DNA from: SAR86 cluster bacterium
GTDB taxonomy: Bacteria; Pseudomonadota; Gammaproteobacteria; Magnimaribacterales; D2472
DNA length: 35,802 nucleotides
Assembly: GCA_003331565.1 (NCBI GenBank)
Contig: QOPE01000003.1
Coordinates: 1-35,802 of the forward strand
Direction of reading: 5' to 3'
Both the position numbers and the translations under genes were made by a program. Under the pieces are notes generated by a model. It was not told the origin of the DNA. It worked only from the letters and a program-made list of their open reading frames with translations, and ran no database searches. Numbering within the stretch: the stretch's first letter is position 1; each line of letters starts with the position of its first letter. Shown in pieces: positions 25,442 to 34,735 of this stretch.

Positions 25442-26221
25442 TTATCCATCAAGCAATTTACTCTTTAATAAATTTGATATGTCTAATTGCTTACCGGGAT
25501 TATCTATACGAAAAAAATCATCGAAGTTTTTTTCGGGGAAGAGCATTTTAAATCGTTCTTGAGCAAGCACCGTTGGTTCGCTCACATTAAGCAGCAATAA
25601 ATCTGTTTTGTTGATACAAAAATTCATAATTATTCTGGCTGCCTGATCCCTACTAAGCCGATTAAGATTTGCACTTATTGGAATTAGTTTATTCTGAAAC
25701 TCATCTACTTGTTTATAAAGAATCTTATCCTTCATTTCGGGATCATATAAACCAGAAAATCTAAAGATTGTCTTTTGCAATGAATTGATTCCTTTTGAAT
25801 AGATCGCTTCGCTTTCTAAAAGGCTTTTGGCTCTAAAATCTTCTGAATTAACATTGCTAAGCTCAGTAATTGGCTCTTCTGAGTCTTTATAAACTCGTGT
25901 GGATGAAATTAATAATGACTTTTTAAATGATGTATTTTTTACTAAATTAGAAATGAGCTTCATGCCCTCCTCATAACCTTTTTCATAGCCCGCCTCATCA
26001 AATGATGTTGGGGTTAATGTGATGACAAGACAGTCATAGTTTTTAAGAAGGTTAACTTTTTGAGCAGAATTTTTAAACCAATCTAAGGAGTGGTATTGAT
26101 CAGGGATAATTGTGGGTTTGAGTGATCGAGAAATGCCTGTTATCACAAGATCGTCCTGACCAATCGAAGCTAGACGAGAACCCAAATCTCCATACCCAAT
26201 AAATAAAATATTCTTTTTCAT
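25442..26221 (-). CDS. NAD(P)-binding sugar epimerase-like protein (YeeZ-type)
   Basis: A 259-aa extended-SDR Rossmann protein. The N terminus ILFIGYGDLGSRLASIG is a GxGxxG-type dinucleotide site, and LLISSTRVYKDSEEPITE carries the SSTxVY strand typical of YeeZ-like epimerase/dehydratase proteins. LLNVSEPTVLAQERFKML in the C terminus also fits that group. The catalytic YxxxK motif is not obvious; the Tyr of RVY may stand in its place. The reaction is unknown. It is divergent from recG with only 37 bp between the starts, and heads the yicC-gmk-rpoZ-spoT run. Confidence 0.75.
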   Translation of the reverse strand: MKKNILFIGYGDLGSRLASIGQDDLVITGISRSLKPTIIPDQYHSLDWFKNSAQKVNLLKNYDCLVITLTPTSFDEAGYEKGYEEGMKLISNLVKNTSFKKSLLISSTRVYKDSEEPITELSNVNSEDFRAKSLLESEAIYSKGINSLQKTIFRFSGLYDPEMKDKILYKQVDEFQNKLIPISANLNRLSRDQAARIIMNFCINKTDLLLLNVSEPTVLAQERFKMLFPEKNFDDFFRIDNPGKQLDISNLLKSKLLDG

Positions 26222-26258
26222 TCTTTTAAAGTGCTTATATTAAAAGTATTATCCAGTT
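26222..26258. promoter_or_regulatory. Compact divergent promoter region, epimerase-like gene / recG
   Basis: Only 37 bp separate the two start codons. For recG, TATTAT (26247-26252) lies seven bases before the GTG, again implying a leaderless or nearly leaderless message. On the minus strand TATAAG is positioned for the epimerase-like gene. No -35 hexamers are convincing, so this rests on position and AT composition. Confidence 0.3.
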
Positions 26259-28319
26259 GTGGCTAATTCAGAGTTACAAAAGCTAAATGGTGTTGGCGCT
26301 GCAACGATTTCTCAACTTAATAGTTTAGGCCTTTTCACAATTCAAGACCTATGTTTCCATTTGCCAAACACATATCAAAATAAGACAAAGGTTACACCTA
26401 TTTCAAATCTTGATGTTGGAGAGGAAGCATTAATAGAAGGAGAAGTTGTTTCAGTGCAAGCAATTTATCGGCCTAGAAAAATGTTAGTTGCAAAAATTAG
26501 TGATGGTTATTCTTATCTCAATCTTAGGTTATTTTATTTTCATCCAAATCAAACACGTCAATTTCAAAAAGGCTTTAGCATTAGATGTTATGGCAAAACC
26601 TCGTTAAGTAAATATGGTTTAGAAATGATTCATCCCGATTATGAAATAAATCAAAAATTATCACCGCTTCAAAAAACACTCAATCCAACATACCGAATAT
26701 GCAAAGGGATAAGTCAGAATAAAATAAAAAAATTTATCCAAGAAGCCATTAAGGTTTACGACTTTGAAGATGAAGCAATTAATTTAAAGCATTATGGTGA
26801 TGATAACGCCTTGTCCATAAAGGATGCCTTAGAAATCATTCATAATCCAAGTGCTGATATTCCTATCGATGATCTGATTCCAGGAGGAACGCATCCTGCA
26901 AGAGTTAAATTGCTTAAAGAAGAATTAATTGCATTTCAAACCGGAATGGTTTCTTTAAGATCCAAAATGAAAACAAGTAAAGCAGAGCCCTGCATTGAAA
27001 GAGGTAGTTGGTGCAAGGACTTTCTATCGATGTTTCCATACGAGTTAACCACTGCTCAGTCCAGAGTTGAAAGCGAAATAAATAAAGACCTTATTAAATC
27101 TGAGCCCATGATGAGATTGGTGCAAGGTGATGTTGGTTCAGGAAAAACTGCGGTTGCAGTTCTTGCAGCAACAAAAGCGTTAGATTCAAATTTTCAAGCT
27201 GCATTTATGGCGCCAACCACTCTGCTTGCCCAACAACACTTCGAAAATATAAAAAAATTTTTTCCAAATCATATCGATGAAATTGAACTGCTGACGAGTG
27301 GTCTTACTAAGAGCGTCAGAAAAAAAATCCTTGAGAAAATTAAAGCAGGAAAAATTAAGTTTATTGTTGGCACGCATGCAATTTTTCAGGCAGATGTTGA
27401 GTATTGCAATCTTGCATTGGCAATAATTGATGAGCAGCATCGTTTTGGTGTTAACCAGAGACTTGCTCTGATTAAAAAAACAGAAAATCAAAATATCCAT
27501 CCCCATCAACTTACCTTAACAGCAACCCCAATACCAAGAACTTTATCGATGAGCATTTATGCCAACATGGATGTTTCAGTTATTGATGAAATGCCGCCAG
27601 GTAGACAGCCAATCATTACTTCGATGCTGTCAATGCAATCTAAAGAAAATCTTATATCTAGAACGAGGGAGGCAATAACTAAAAATAGTCTGATTTACTG
27701 GATATGTCCTCTGGTTGAAGAATCTGAAACATTGGACTTAAGTTCAGTGACTCAAACCCATGAAACCTTATGCGATGAATTCGGTGAGGATAAAGTTGGT
27801 TTAGTGCACGGCAAGCTTTCAAAAGATTCAAAAAATGAAGAGATTGATAAATTTAGAGATGGAAAAACAAAAATTCTTGTTTCAACAACAGTGATTGAAG
27901 TTGGGGTTGACGTTCCTGATGCCGACATAATGATCATTGAGAATGCAGAGCGGTTCGGTCTTGCGCAATTGCATCAGCTTAGAGGAAGAGTTGGTAGAGG
28001 GTCAAAGCAAAGTTATTGCATTTTGCTGCATAAAGATAAACTTAATGAAGTTTCCTCAGAGAGGTTAGATGTACTTTGCCAAACACAGGATGGTTTTAAG
28101 ATTGCAGAAAAAGATCTTGAAATCAGGGGACCAGGTGAAATTATGGGCGCACAACAAACCGGAATAGTTCCCTTTAAATATGCCAATCTGATCAGGGATA
28201 GCAGGTATCTTGAAGAAACAAAGTTAATTGCTGAAAAAATCTTTAATGAGGATAGGCAGCTTGCAAACAAGCTAATCAAAAGATGGGTTTCTGGATCAAT
28301 GGCCTATGCTGATGCATAA
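26259..28319 (+). CDS. recG: ATP-dependent DNA helicase RecG
   Basis: Branch-migration helicase that reverses stalled forks and processes D-loops. The 686-aa protein has an N-terminal OB-fold wedge domain (about residues 50-150) beginning after LNGVGAATISQLNSLGL. Then come Walker A VQGDVGSGKTAVAV (about 289-301), motif II as DEQHRFG, TATPIPRTLSMSIYANMDVS, and the C-terminal helicase motif QLRGRVGRGSKQSYC followed by the TRG-like KDLEIRGPGEIMGAQQTG. The start is GTG and preserves the typical N terminus. It is monocistronic, ending at a strong stem-loop shared with hppA on the other strand. Confidence 0.97.
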   Translation: MANSELQKLNGVGAATISQLNSLGLFTIQDLCFHLPNTYQNKTKVTPISNLDVGEEALIEGEVVSVQAIYRPRKMLVAKISDGYSYLNLRLFYFHPNQTRQFQKGFSIRCYGKTSLSKYGLEMIHPDYEINQKLSPLQKTLNPTYRICKGISQNKIKKFIQEAIKVYDFEDEAINLKHYGDDNALSIKDALEIIHNPSADIPIDDLIPGGTHPARVKLLKEELIAFQTGMVSLRSKMKTSKAEPCIERGSWCKDFLSMFPYELTTAQSRVESEINKDLIKSEPMMRLVQGDVGSGKTAVAVLAATKALDSNFQAAFMAPTTLLAQQHFENIKKFFPNHIDEIELLTSGLTKSVRKKILEKIKAGKIKFIVGTHAIFQADVEYCNLALAIIDEQHRFGVNQRLALIKKTENQNIHPHQLTLTATPIPRTLSMSIYANMDVSVIDEMPPGRQPIITSMLSMQSKENLISRTREAITKNSLIYWICPLVEESETLDLSSVTQTHETLCDEFGEDKVGLVHGKLSKDSKNEEIDKFRDGKTKILVSTTVIEVGVDVPDADIMIIENAERFGLAQLHQLRGRVGRGSKQSYCILLHKDKLNEVSSERLDVLCQTQDGFKIAEKDLEIRGPGEIMGAQQTGIVPFKYANLIRDSRYLEETKLIAEKIFNEDRQLANKLIKRWVSGSMAYADA

Positions 28320-28322
28320 AAA

Positions 28323-28342
28323 ATCCCAGCCAAAGCTGGGAT
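28323..28342. terminator. Bidirectional rho-independent terminator
   Basis: An 8-bp perfect stem ATCCCAGC/GCTGGGAT with the four-base loop CAAA lies 3 bp after the recG stop. Reading minus, the stem is followed at once by a run of T, ideal for stopping hppA transcripts. Reading plus, a T-rich stretch (ATTTTTT) follows five bases later. It is the only clear intrinsic terminator I see in the window. Confidence 0.88.
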
Positions 28343-28363
28343 CTTAAATTTTTTAGGCTTCCT

Positions 28364-30340
28364 CTAAATGCTTAGTAATGGAGCAATAACTAAGCTGACA
28401 ATTGCCATTACATTAATAAGAATATTCATTGATGGGCCTGAGGTATCCTTAAACGGATCTCCTACAGTATCTCCAACAACTGCAGCTGCATGAGTATCAG
28501 ATCCTTTTCCACCGAAATTTCCCTTTTCAACAAATTTCTTTGCATTATCCCAAGCACCTCCGGCATTAGCCATCATTAATGCCAAGGAAACACAACCCAG
28601 CAAACCTCCAGCCAACATTCCACCTAAGGCTTGTGCGCCAAGGCCAAACCCTACTATTGCTGGCATAGAAACAGCAATGACACCAGGAAGCATCATTTTC
28701 TTAAGAGCTGCTGTTGTAGCAATTTCAACACATTTTTCTGAATCAGGATCTGCTTTGCCTTCCATCAAACCTTTTATTTCTTTAAATTGTCTTCTTATTT
28801 CATTAATCATTTCAAATGCTGCGTCACCCACTGCGGTCATAGTAATTGAAGAGACCAAAAAGGGAATGCATGCACCAATGAACATGCCAACAAGAACAAT
28901 TGGATCAGAGAGTGAAAGTGAGAATTCAGGATTATTTGCAGTTACAACAGCTGAAAAAGCAGAAATAATTGCAAGAGCCGCCAAAGCAGCTGCTCCAATT
29001 GCAAACCCTTTTCCAATAGCAGCAGTCGTATTACCTAATTCATCCAACGAATCAGTGATATCTCTTACTTTTTTGCCCATGCCTGACATTTCAGCAATTC
29101 CACCGGCATTGTCCGCAACAGGTCCATAAGCATCAATTGCCATGGTAATACCAACAGTTGCTAGCATGCCAACTGCGGCAATACCAACACCATAAACGTC
29201 AGCAAGACTAGTTGATACGAATATAATAGTTGCGAGAATTGCGATTGGAATTACAACTGACTGCATGCCCACTGAAAGCCCTGAAATCATGACTGTTGCT
29301 GATCCAGTTTCTCCTGACTTAGCTATCTTTTCAACTGGCTTTCCGCCTGTGTAGTACTCAGTAATTAATCCGATCAATACTCCGCCTACAGCTCCAGCGA
29401 TAACACACCACCAAACATTCATATCTACACCAGGAATTGAATCTATTAAAAAATAAGCCATGGCAACAAAAATTACTGGAGCCAATAAGGTTCCAGATCT
29501 AAGCGCACTAGCTGGTGCTTTAGCAGATTGAAGCTTGACGATAAAAATTCCAATAATTGAAGCTATAAGTCCAGCTGAGGCCAAAGCCAATGGCAACATC
29601 ATCATATCTTCTGAGCCTAATGTATAAGCTATTGCTATAGAGGCAATCATGGAACCACAATAGGATTCAAAAATATCAGACCCCATTCCGGCAACATCAC
29701 CAACATTATCACCAACATTGTCAGCAATAACACCAGGGTTTCTTGGATCATCTTCAGGTATCCCAGCTTCAATTTTACCCACTAAATCTGCACCCACGTC
29801 AGCGCTCTTAGTAAAGATTCCCCCGCCGACCCTAGAAAATAATGCGACCACTGATGCACCCATACCAAAGCCTTCTAGTGCATGAACATGATTTGCAGGA
29901 ACAAAAAAGTAATAAAGGGCGCCAAGACCAATCAAACCTAAGGATGCTACACACAAGCCCATCACTGAGCCCCCATAAAACGATACTGACAATGCAGCAG
30001 CTGCTCCTTCTTTTTTAGCAGCTGTGGCTGTTCTAACATTTGCTTTAGTAGCTGCGTACATACCTATAAAACCAGCAAGTGAAGAACACGCAGCGCCAAC
30101 TATTACAGCGATTGCAGAATACATTCCAAGCCCAAGCCATACTAAGCCAACAAGGATCACAATGAAGATCAGTAAATATTTATACTCAGTTTTCATAAAT
30201 GCTAGGGCACCTGAGTGGATTTGATCCCCAATTTTTTTAACTTTTTTCTCTCCATCTGGATACTGCATTACTAAAAGGTATACGACGAAGGCTGCAATAA
30301 GACCAACGATTCCAAGCACTGGAGGTATTAGTGTATTCAT
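28364..30340 (-). CDS. hppA: Membrane-bound ion-translocating pyrophosphatase (K+-dependent type)
   Basis: Couples pyrophosphate hydrolysis to export of H+ (or Na+) across the inner membrane. The 658-aa multi-span protein carries the catalytic block [38 protein letters not shown] (about 181-218), a second acidic cluster [16 protein letters not shown] (about 403-418), and [19 protein letters not shown] near the C terminus. In the ion-selectivity motif [10 protein letters not shown] the residue after GNTT is Ala, not Lys, which marks the K+-dependent subclass. Pumped ion unresolved. An AGGGAG Shine-Dalgarno precedes the ATG. It lies 56 bp downstream of the symporter gene and ends at the shared terminator. 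Confidence 0.96.
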   Translation of the reverse strand: MNTLIPPVLGIVGLIAAFVVYLLVMQYPDGEKKVKKIGDQIHSGALAFMKTEYKYLLIFIVILVGLVWLGLGMYSAIAVIVGAACSSLAGFIGMYAATKANVRTATAAKKEGAAAALSVSFYGGSVMGLCVASLGLIGLGALYYFFVPANHVHALEGFGMGASVVALFSRVGGGIFTKSADVGADLVGKIEAGIPEDDPRNPGVIADNVGDNVGDVAGMGSDIFESYCGSMIASIAIAYTLGSEDMMMLPLALASAGLIASIIGIFIVKLQSAKAPASALRSGTLLAPVIFVAMAYFLIDSIPGVDMNVWWCVIAGAVGGVLIGLITEYYTGGKPVEKIAKSGETGSATVMISGLSVGMQSVVIPIAILATIIFVSTSLADVYGVGIAAVGMLATVGITMAIDAYGPVADNAGGIAEMSGMGKKVRDITDSLDELGNTTAAIGKGFAIGAAALAALAIISAFSAVVTANNPEFSLSLSDPIVLVGMFIGACIPFLVSSITMTAVGDAAFEMINEIRRQFKEIKGLMEGKADPDSEKCVEIATTAALKKMMLPGVIAVSMPAIVGFGLGAQALGGMLAGGLLGCVSLALMMANAGGAWDNAKKFVEKGNFGGKGSDTHAAAVVGDTVGDPFKDTSGPSMNILINVMAIVSLVIAPLLSI

Positions 30341-30396
30341 GAATGGTTCTCCCTAAAAGTGGCAAATTTTAACAAAATATCCCTTAAAAATGTTAA

Positions 30397-31653
30397 TTAG
30401 TTTTGCAGAATTGCCTTCTCATCTAGTTTATTTTCAGACCTTGCTACGATACAAGCAACGGTTGCGTCACCAGAAATGTTTACTGCCGTTCTGATCATAT
30501 CCAAAACTCTATCAACAGCAAGAATAATTCCAATGGCTTCTAAGGGAAGATTGAACTGCTGAAGAATGATTACTAAAGTGATAATGCCAGCTGATGGAAC
30601 AGCTGCAGTACCTATTGAAGTGGCTACAGCTAATAAGACAATTTGAATGTATTGAAATAAAGTTAAGTCAATCCCAGAGATTTGTGCAATAAATACGGTT
30701 GCTAGGCCTTGCATGATAGCGGTGCCATCCATATTTATCGTTGCTCCAACAGGAACAACAAACGATGCTACATTCTTATCCACACCCAAATCCTGTGAAA
30801 CTGTTTTTAATGTAACTGGAATGGTGGCAGCACTTGATGATGTTGAAAAAGCAAACAAAATGGGCTCTTTCATTTTCTTAAAGAAAGCAATGGGGTTAAT
30901 TTTTGCTAAATACTTAAGAAATAAAGAGTAAGTAAATAGTGCGTGAAAAATCAGTAATGAGATTAAAAGAGCAACATAAATAAATACATCTTGAAAAATA
31001 TCTAGACCATCAGTAATTACAAATCTTCCAATCAAACAAAAAACACCTATTGGTGCAAAAGACATAATCATGATGACCAGCTGCATAAATACGGTGTTAA
31101 GTTTTTCAAAAGCACTGCTTAGATTCCCGGTCAGATGATTGGTCTTATTTAATGCTATGCCAAATAAAATACTAAAAAAGACTATTGCCAGCATTTGATT
31201 TTCGACAAAGGCTTGAAAAATGTTCTTTGGAAATATGCCTACGATTGTGTCATACAGTGACTGACCTCCCGGAAGAGATTCAATGCTTGTTGGCATTGCA
31301 GCAGCATAACCAGCACCAGGTTGAAAAATTGCTCCAACAAGTAATGCTGTGCTTACAGCTATAGCTGTAGTCAATAAATAAAGTCCGATGGTTTTTAAAG
31401 ATATTGACCCGAGTGTACTGGTATCTGAGAGTGATGAAATGCCAGAGACAAGTGAGAAAAAAACCAATGGCACTACCAAGAGCTTTAATAGATTTAGAAA
31501 AATGTCACCGCCTAAGTTAAAAATATATTGAGCAACAAAACTCTTTAAGTCTTCGGATATAAAAGAGGAATAATAAAAAAAACTAGCAACCAAAAAACCA
31601 AACAGCAATCCTAAAAGAATATTTCTGGTTAGGTTTTTTGGAGTTTCAATCAT
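30397..31653 (-). CDS. Dicarboxylate/amino acid:cation symporter (DAACS family)
   Basis: A 418-aa inner-membrane transporter of the glutamate/aspartate/C4-dicarboxylate family, using Na+ or H+. Eight or so hydrophobic segments are evident. The family signatures are the serine-rich re-entrant loop [15 protein letters not shown] and the sodium-site [11 protein letters not shown], followed by [17 protein letters not shown] and [25 protein letters not shown] with the substrate-binding residues. The substrate (glutamate, aspartate, succinate or other) cannot be fixed by eye. The start overlaps the rubredoxin stop as ATGA. Because the next gene is an ion pump, both genes concern membrane ion gradients. 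Confidence 0.93.
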   Translation of the reverse strand: MIETPKNLTRNILLGLLFGFLVASFFYYSSFISEDLKSFVAQYIFNLGGDIFLNLLKLLVVPLVFFSLVSGISSLSDTSTLGSISLKTIGLYLLTTAIAVSTALLVGAIFQPGAGYAAAMPTSIESLPGGQSLYDTIVGIFPKNIFQAFVENQMLAIVFFSILFGIALNKTNHLTGNLSSAFEKLNTVFMQLVIMIMSFAPIGVFCLIGRFVITDGLDIFQDVFIYVALLISLLIFHALFTYSLFLKYLAKINPIAFFKKMKEPILFAFSTSSSAATIPVTLKTVSQDLGVDKNVASFVVPVGATINMDGTAIMQGLATVFIAQISGIDLTLFQYIQIVLLAVATSIGTAAVPSAGIITLVIILQQFNLPLEAIGIILAVDRVLDMIRTAVNISGDATVACIVARSENKLDEKAILQN

Positions 31654-31820
31654 ATTTCAACCATTTCAAAATCTTCTTTCCCTACACCGCAATCTGGGCA
31701 AAGCCAATCAGAAGGAACATCCTCCCATCTTGTACCTGGTTCGATCCCATCATCTGGCCACCCCTGCTCTTCGTCATAAATTAGGCCACAAACAATGCAT
31801 TCCCATTTCTTAAATTCCAT
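31650..31820 (-). CDS. Rubredoxin
   Basis: Missing from the ORF track because of its size; translated by hand. 56 aa, [29 protein letters not shown] and so on, with the two knuckles CIVCG and CPDCG that hold one iron, plus the conserved [22 protein letters not shown] surface and [14 protein letters not shown]. It is a one-electron carrier for oxygenases, peroxide or superoxide detoxification, or alkane hydroxylases. An AAGGA Shine-Dalgarno precedes the ATG. Its TGA overlaps the symporter ATG. No rubredoxin reductase or dependent oxygenase is visible in the window. Confidence 0.97.
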   Translation of the reverse strand: MEFKKWECIVCGLIYDEEQGWPDDGIEPGTRWEDVPSDWLCPDCGVGKEDFEMVEI

Positions 31821-31855
31821 AGTCAATCCTTAAGTATTTGAAAAAATAAGCAGGC

Positions 31856-31875
31856 TATAATATCAGTTTAACTGA
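31856..31875 (+). promoter_or_regulatory. Likely ubiC promoter with palindrome at the start site
   Basis: An exact TATAAT (31856-31861) lies 22 bp before the ubiC ATG. Just downstream, TCAGTT-T-AACTGA (31863-31875) is a perfect 13-bp palindrome covering the expected transcription start near 31868. A convincing -35 box is not seen. The palindrome may be an operator, but such short AT-rich repeats also occur by chance. Confidence 0.4.
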
Positions 31876-31883
31876 ATGAATTC

Positions 31884-32372
31884 ATGCATCCTAAACGAAT
31901 CTCAAAATGGGTACTTAAGCCTTTTGTCTATTTTATGGGTAGCAATAATATTCAGAGAGCTTGGCTCTTTGAACCTAATTCAATCACCGAAAGAATCAAA
32001 CGCAATCATTCATTTGAGCTTGAGCTAGTGAGTGAGCAAATCGAGGAATTAGATCATCTGGATAAAAGGATTGTTGGCATTGCTAAAAATGAGTCGATGG
32101 TTCGAAGAGTTAAACTCTTTGGAGATAAAAAAGAATTAGTTTTTGGCGAGAGCATTATCCCTCAAGAAACAAAAGAGCATGGCTTTGCTGGACTTAAAAA
32201 CCTTGGCTCTAAACCATTAGGTGATCTAATTTTTACCAGCAAGAAATTTAAGAGAATGCGAGTTTTATTTGCAAAATTTGAATTCAATAATAAAAAATAC
32301 TGGGGAAGAATAACTGTTTTCAGGGTGAATAGTTATCCAATGTCAATTAAGGAGATTTTTATAATTGATTAA
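31884..32372 (+). CDS. ubiC: Chorismate--pyruvate lyase
   Basis: Produces 4-hydroxybenzoate from chorismate, the first committed step to ubiquinone. The 162-aa protein has the family layout: RAWLFEPNSITERIKRNHSF near the N terminus, MVRRVKLFGDKKELVFGESIIP with the substrate-binding arginine, GFAGLKNLGSKPLGDLIF, and a C-terminal KYWGRITVFRVNSYPMSIKEIFI block with the conserved glutamate. Conservation is modest but the position directly before ubiA settles it. The stop overlaps the ubiA TTG start region by 8 bp. It is divergent from rubredoxin. Confidence 0.93.
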   Translation: MHPKRISKWVLKPFVYFMGSNNIQRAWLFEPNSITERIKRNHSFELELVSEQIEELDHLDKRIVGIAKNESMVRRVKLFGDKKELVFGESIIPQETKEHGFAGLKNLGSKPLGDLIFTSKKFKRMRVLFAKFEFNNKKYWGRITVFRVNSYPMSIKEIFIID

Positions 32373-33207
32373 ATTTATAAAAGGCTCAATAGCTCTTTGT
32401 AGGCTTGATAAACCTATTGGGATTTATCTTATTTTTTGGCCTGCACTGGCAGCAGCAGTTATTTCAACCGACGTAATTTCAAACCTTAATGTTTTGGCAA
32501 TTATTATGATTGGAAGCATTTTAGTAAGGTCAATTGGTTGTGTAATAAACGATATCTTTGACAAAGACATTGATAGCAAGGTTGAAAGAACAAAATCTAG
32601 GCCCCTTGCATCTGGTCAGCTAACAACTTCAGAAGGATGGATTATCTTTTTGATTTTAGCCATATGCATCTTAGCCCTATTGGTCCAAACAAACCTTCAA
32701 ACCATTATTGTCAGTTCCATTTTTGGATGCATGATTATTCTATATCCTTTGATGAAGCGTTTTTTTCTGGGTCCCCAATTATTCTTAGGGATTACATTTA
32801 ATCCTATTTTTATAGTGCATGCCATAACTGAATCGATAACTTTAGGATCATTCATATTCTTCTTTGCAATCTTCTGCTGGGTTGTTGCTTACGATACTTA
32901 CTATGGCTTATGTGACATCGAGGATGATAAACAATTAGGTATAAAATCCACTCCTCTTTGGTGGAAAGCTAGAACTCAAAACTTGATATTTGTATTCCAG
33001 TTTCTGTTTGTAATATCGATTTATTTCGTAGGAGATTTTTATGCCTTCTCAAACTATTGGATACTTGGGCTTACGATAATTAGTTTATTTTTTGTTTATC
33101 AATCGCATCTTGCAAAAAATAATGAGTACCTTTCTGCTTTTAAAAATAATAACTTAGTAGGCATGATCTTATGCCTATTTTTATTCATAGAAGTTCATTT
33201 TATCTAA
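32365..33207 (+). CDS. ubiA: 4-hydroxybenzoate octaprenyltransferase
   Basis: Inner-membrane prenyltransferase that attaches the polyprenyl tail to 4-hydroxybenzoate. The 280-aa protein has many hydrophobic spans and the two aspartate-rich motifs: INDIFDKDIDSKVERTKSRPLASG (about residues 62-85) and YDTYYGLCDIEDDKQLGIKSTPLW. The N-terminal RLDKPIGIYLIFWPALAA is also classic for UbiA. Translation starts at TTG inside the ubiC 3' end; no ATG preserves the N terminus. It overlaps the following gene as TAATG. Confidence 0.96.
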   Translation: MIKFIKGSIALCRLDKPIGIYLIFWPALAAAVISTDVISNLNVLAIIMIGSILVRSIGCVINDIFDKDIDSKVERTKSRPLASGQLTTSEGWIIFLILAICILALLVQTNLQTIIVSSIFGCMIILYPLMKRFFLGPQLFLGITFNPIFIVHAITESITLGSFIFFFAIFCWVVAYDTYYGLCDIEDDKQLGIKSTPLWWKARTQNLIFVFQFLFVISIYFVGDFYAFSNYWILGLTIISLFFVYQSHLAKNNEYLSAFKNNNLVGMILCLFLFIEVHFI

Positions 33208-34325
33208 TGAGTTTTGTAGATGGATTTTCAGATCAACTGAAAAAAGAGTTAAAGGATTACACTCCAAAGAATCCATTTGAGACATACGAATATTACCAAT
33301 GTCTTGAGAACAGCGGATGTGCATCTGAGAATTCTGGATGGCAACCACACCATAACTTACAAGTTTCTGTTGATGGAAATTTAATTATTCCTATTTATAA
33401 AAAAACTAATAGCTATGGAGAATTTATTTTTGATTACTCCTGGGCTAACGCCTTTGCTAGATACGGCATTGAATACTATCCAAAACTAGTTTCATCAGTA
33501 CCTTTCACTCCCTGTCATAGCTCAAAATTAATTGGAAATACCAAACTGCTTGGGGATGCTATTGCAGAAGTAGAAAATTTTATGTCATCAGACGGCATTC
33601 AGTCTTGGCATATCTTATTTCCATCTGATGAAGACTTACTCAAACTTGAAAATCATGGATTTATTAAAAGATTTGGCTATCGGTATGTTTGGAAGAATTA
33701 TGACTATGAATCATTTTCAGACTACCTTGCGAGGTTTAAATCTCGACAAAGAAAAAATATTCTTAAAGAAAGAAAAAGTATCAAAGATGAAAAAATTGAG
33801 TTTGAGATCTTTTCGGGCAGCTCTATCAATGAGGATGCATGGCAAAAACTTTACAGCTTTTACTGTCAAACTTATTTTGATAGAGGTCAAAGGCCTTATT
33901 TGAACCTCCAATTTTTTAAGATGATTGCTGATAAAAAAGAAATAAAGCCAGTTATTTTTTTTGCAAAGTACAAAGATGATTTTGTTGGGGCTTCATTATG
34001 CTTTGAGGGAAAAGATACATTATATGGAAGGCATTGGGGCTCAAATATTTTGCTAAAAAACTTACACTTCGAAGCCTGCTACTATCAAGGAATTGAATAC
34101 TGTATCAATAATGGCATCTCGTACTTTGATCCAGGCATACAAGGCGAGCATAAACTAAGAAGAGGTTTTGAGGTTTCAAAAAAAGTTTCAATGCATATGA
34201 TTTCTAACAAAGATTTTAGGGATGCAATAGCTTCGTTTTGCAAAGATGAAGAGAGTGAAATCAATAGGTATATAGAATCTTGTAAAGCCTATACTCCTTT
34301 TAATATTGATTATAGAATTGAGTAA
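33207..34325 (+). CDS. DUF482 family protein (FemAB/GNAT-like acyltransferase fold)
   Basis: A 372-aa protein of the DUF482 family, often named peptidoglycan biosynthesis or GNAT-like protein; its true reaction is unknown. Recognisable blocks are NPFETYEYYQCLENSG, SGWQPHHNLQV, SYGEFIFDYSWANAF, YYPKLVSSVPFTP, FKSRQRKNILKERKSI, RGQRPYLNLQFF, DTLYGRHWGSN, CYYQGIEYCI and GIQGEHKLRRGFE. The track start at 33171 lies inside ubiA; I use the ATG at 33207, which overlaps the ubiA stop (TAATG) and opens MSFVDGFSDQL. By fold it may transfer an amino acid or acyl group from tRNA or CoA. Confidence 0.9.
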   Translation: MSFVDGFSDQLKKELKDYTPKNPFETYEYYQCLENSGCASENSGWQPHHNLQVSVDGNLIIPIYKKTNSYGEFIFDYSWANAFARYGIEYYPKLVSSVPFTPCHSSKLIGNTKLLGDAIAEVENFMSSDGIQSWHILFPSDEDLLKLENHGFIKRFGYRYVWKNYDYESFSDYLARFKSRQRKNILKERKSIKDEKIEFEIFSGSSINEDAWQKLYSFYCQTYFDRGQRPYLNLQFFKMIADKKEIKPVIFFAKYKDDFVGASLCFEGKDTLYGRHWGSNILLKNLHFEACYYQGIEYCINNGISYFDPGIQGEHKLRRGFEVSKKVSMHMISNKDFRDAIASFCKDEESEINRYIESCKAYTPFNIDYRIE

Positions 34326-34735
34326 TGAATAAACTGAGTAAAACATCGCATCATCTAAGTGTTTGCTCAGCTAACTATCGAAGAATAAGAAAAATTCTTC
34401 CAGGCTTTGCTAAACAAGAATATAAATTTTTGCTTGACGAAACAGATGTTACTGCAAGCTTTAAAATTATTGATAAACAAAATCATACACTTTTAATTGA
34501 ATCAGCTCAGTCTACTTCTAACTCAATAATGGAGTTTAAATTTAGATTACAAATCTTCTTAGATGCAAGACTTGCAGAGGTTGTTTCATTCCAGAATGAG
34601 AAGCCAGTTCCATTCTATGTAAGCAAACCTCGATCTCAATCATTGGATGAGAAATATCAACAGAACCGTATGCTGTGTGAGTGGCTGGAATATATTCTGC
34701 TTAAAGGGAGGGTTAAATCTGATTTTCTTCCATGA
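34325..34735 (+). CDS. yqiB: YqiB family protein (DUF1249)
   Basis: A 136-aa cytoplasmic protein of the DUF1249 family. Characteristic features are the N-terminal CSANYRRIRKILPGF, MEFKFRLQIFLDARLAEVVSFQNEKP, and the C-terminal DEKYQQNRMLCEWLEYIL. Its function is unknown. In E. coli it lies between nudF and cpdA upstream of yqiA; here it is directly joined to yqiA with a 4-bp overlap and cpdA is absent. The start overlaps the DUF482 stop as TAATG. Confidence 0.93.
   Translation: MNKLSKTSHHLSVCSANYRRIRKILPGFAKQEYKFLLDETDVTASFKIIDKQNHTLLIESAQSTSNSIMEFKFRLQIFLDARLAEVVSFQNEKPVPFYVSKPRSQSLDEKYQQNRMLCEWLEYILLKGRVKSDFLP

Noticed and set aside
28677-29129. 150-aa plus-strand ORF opposite hppA
   Set aside because: It lies wholly antisense to an unmistakable pyrophosphatase gene and encodes low-complexity Ser/Ala/Ile sequence typical of a shadow frame; no Shine-Dalgarno or family motif.
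33171-33206. Upstream start of the DUF482 gene
   Set aside because: It is inside ubiA and adds 12 non-family residues; the TAATG overlap at 33207 is the better start.
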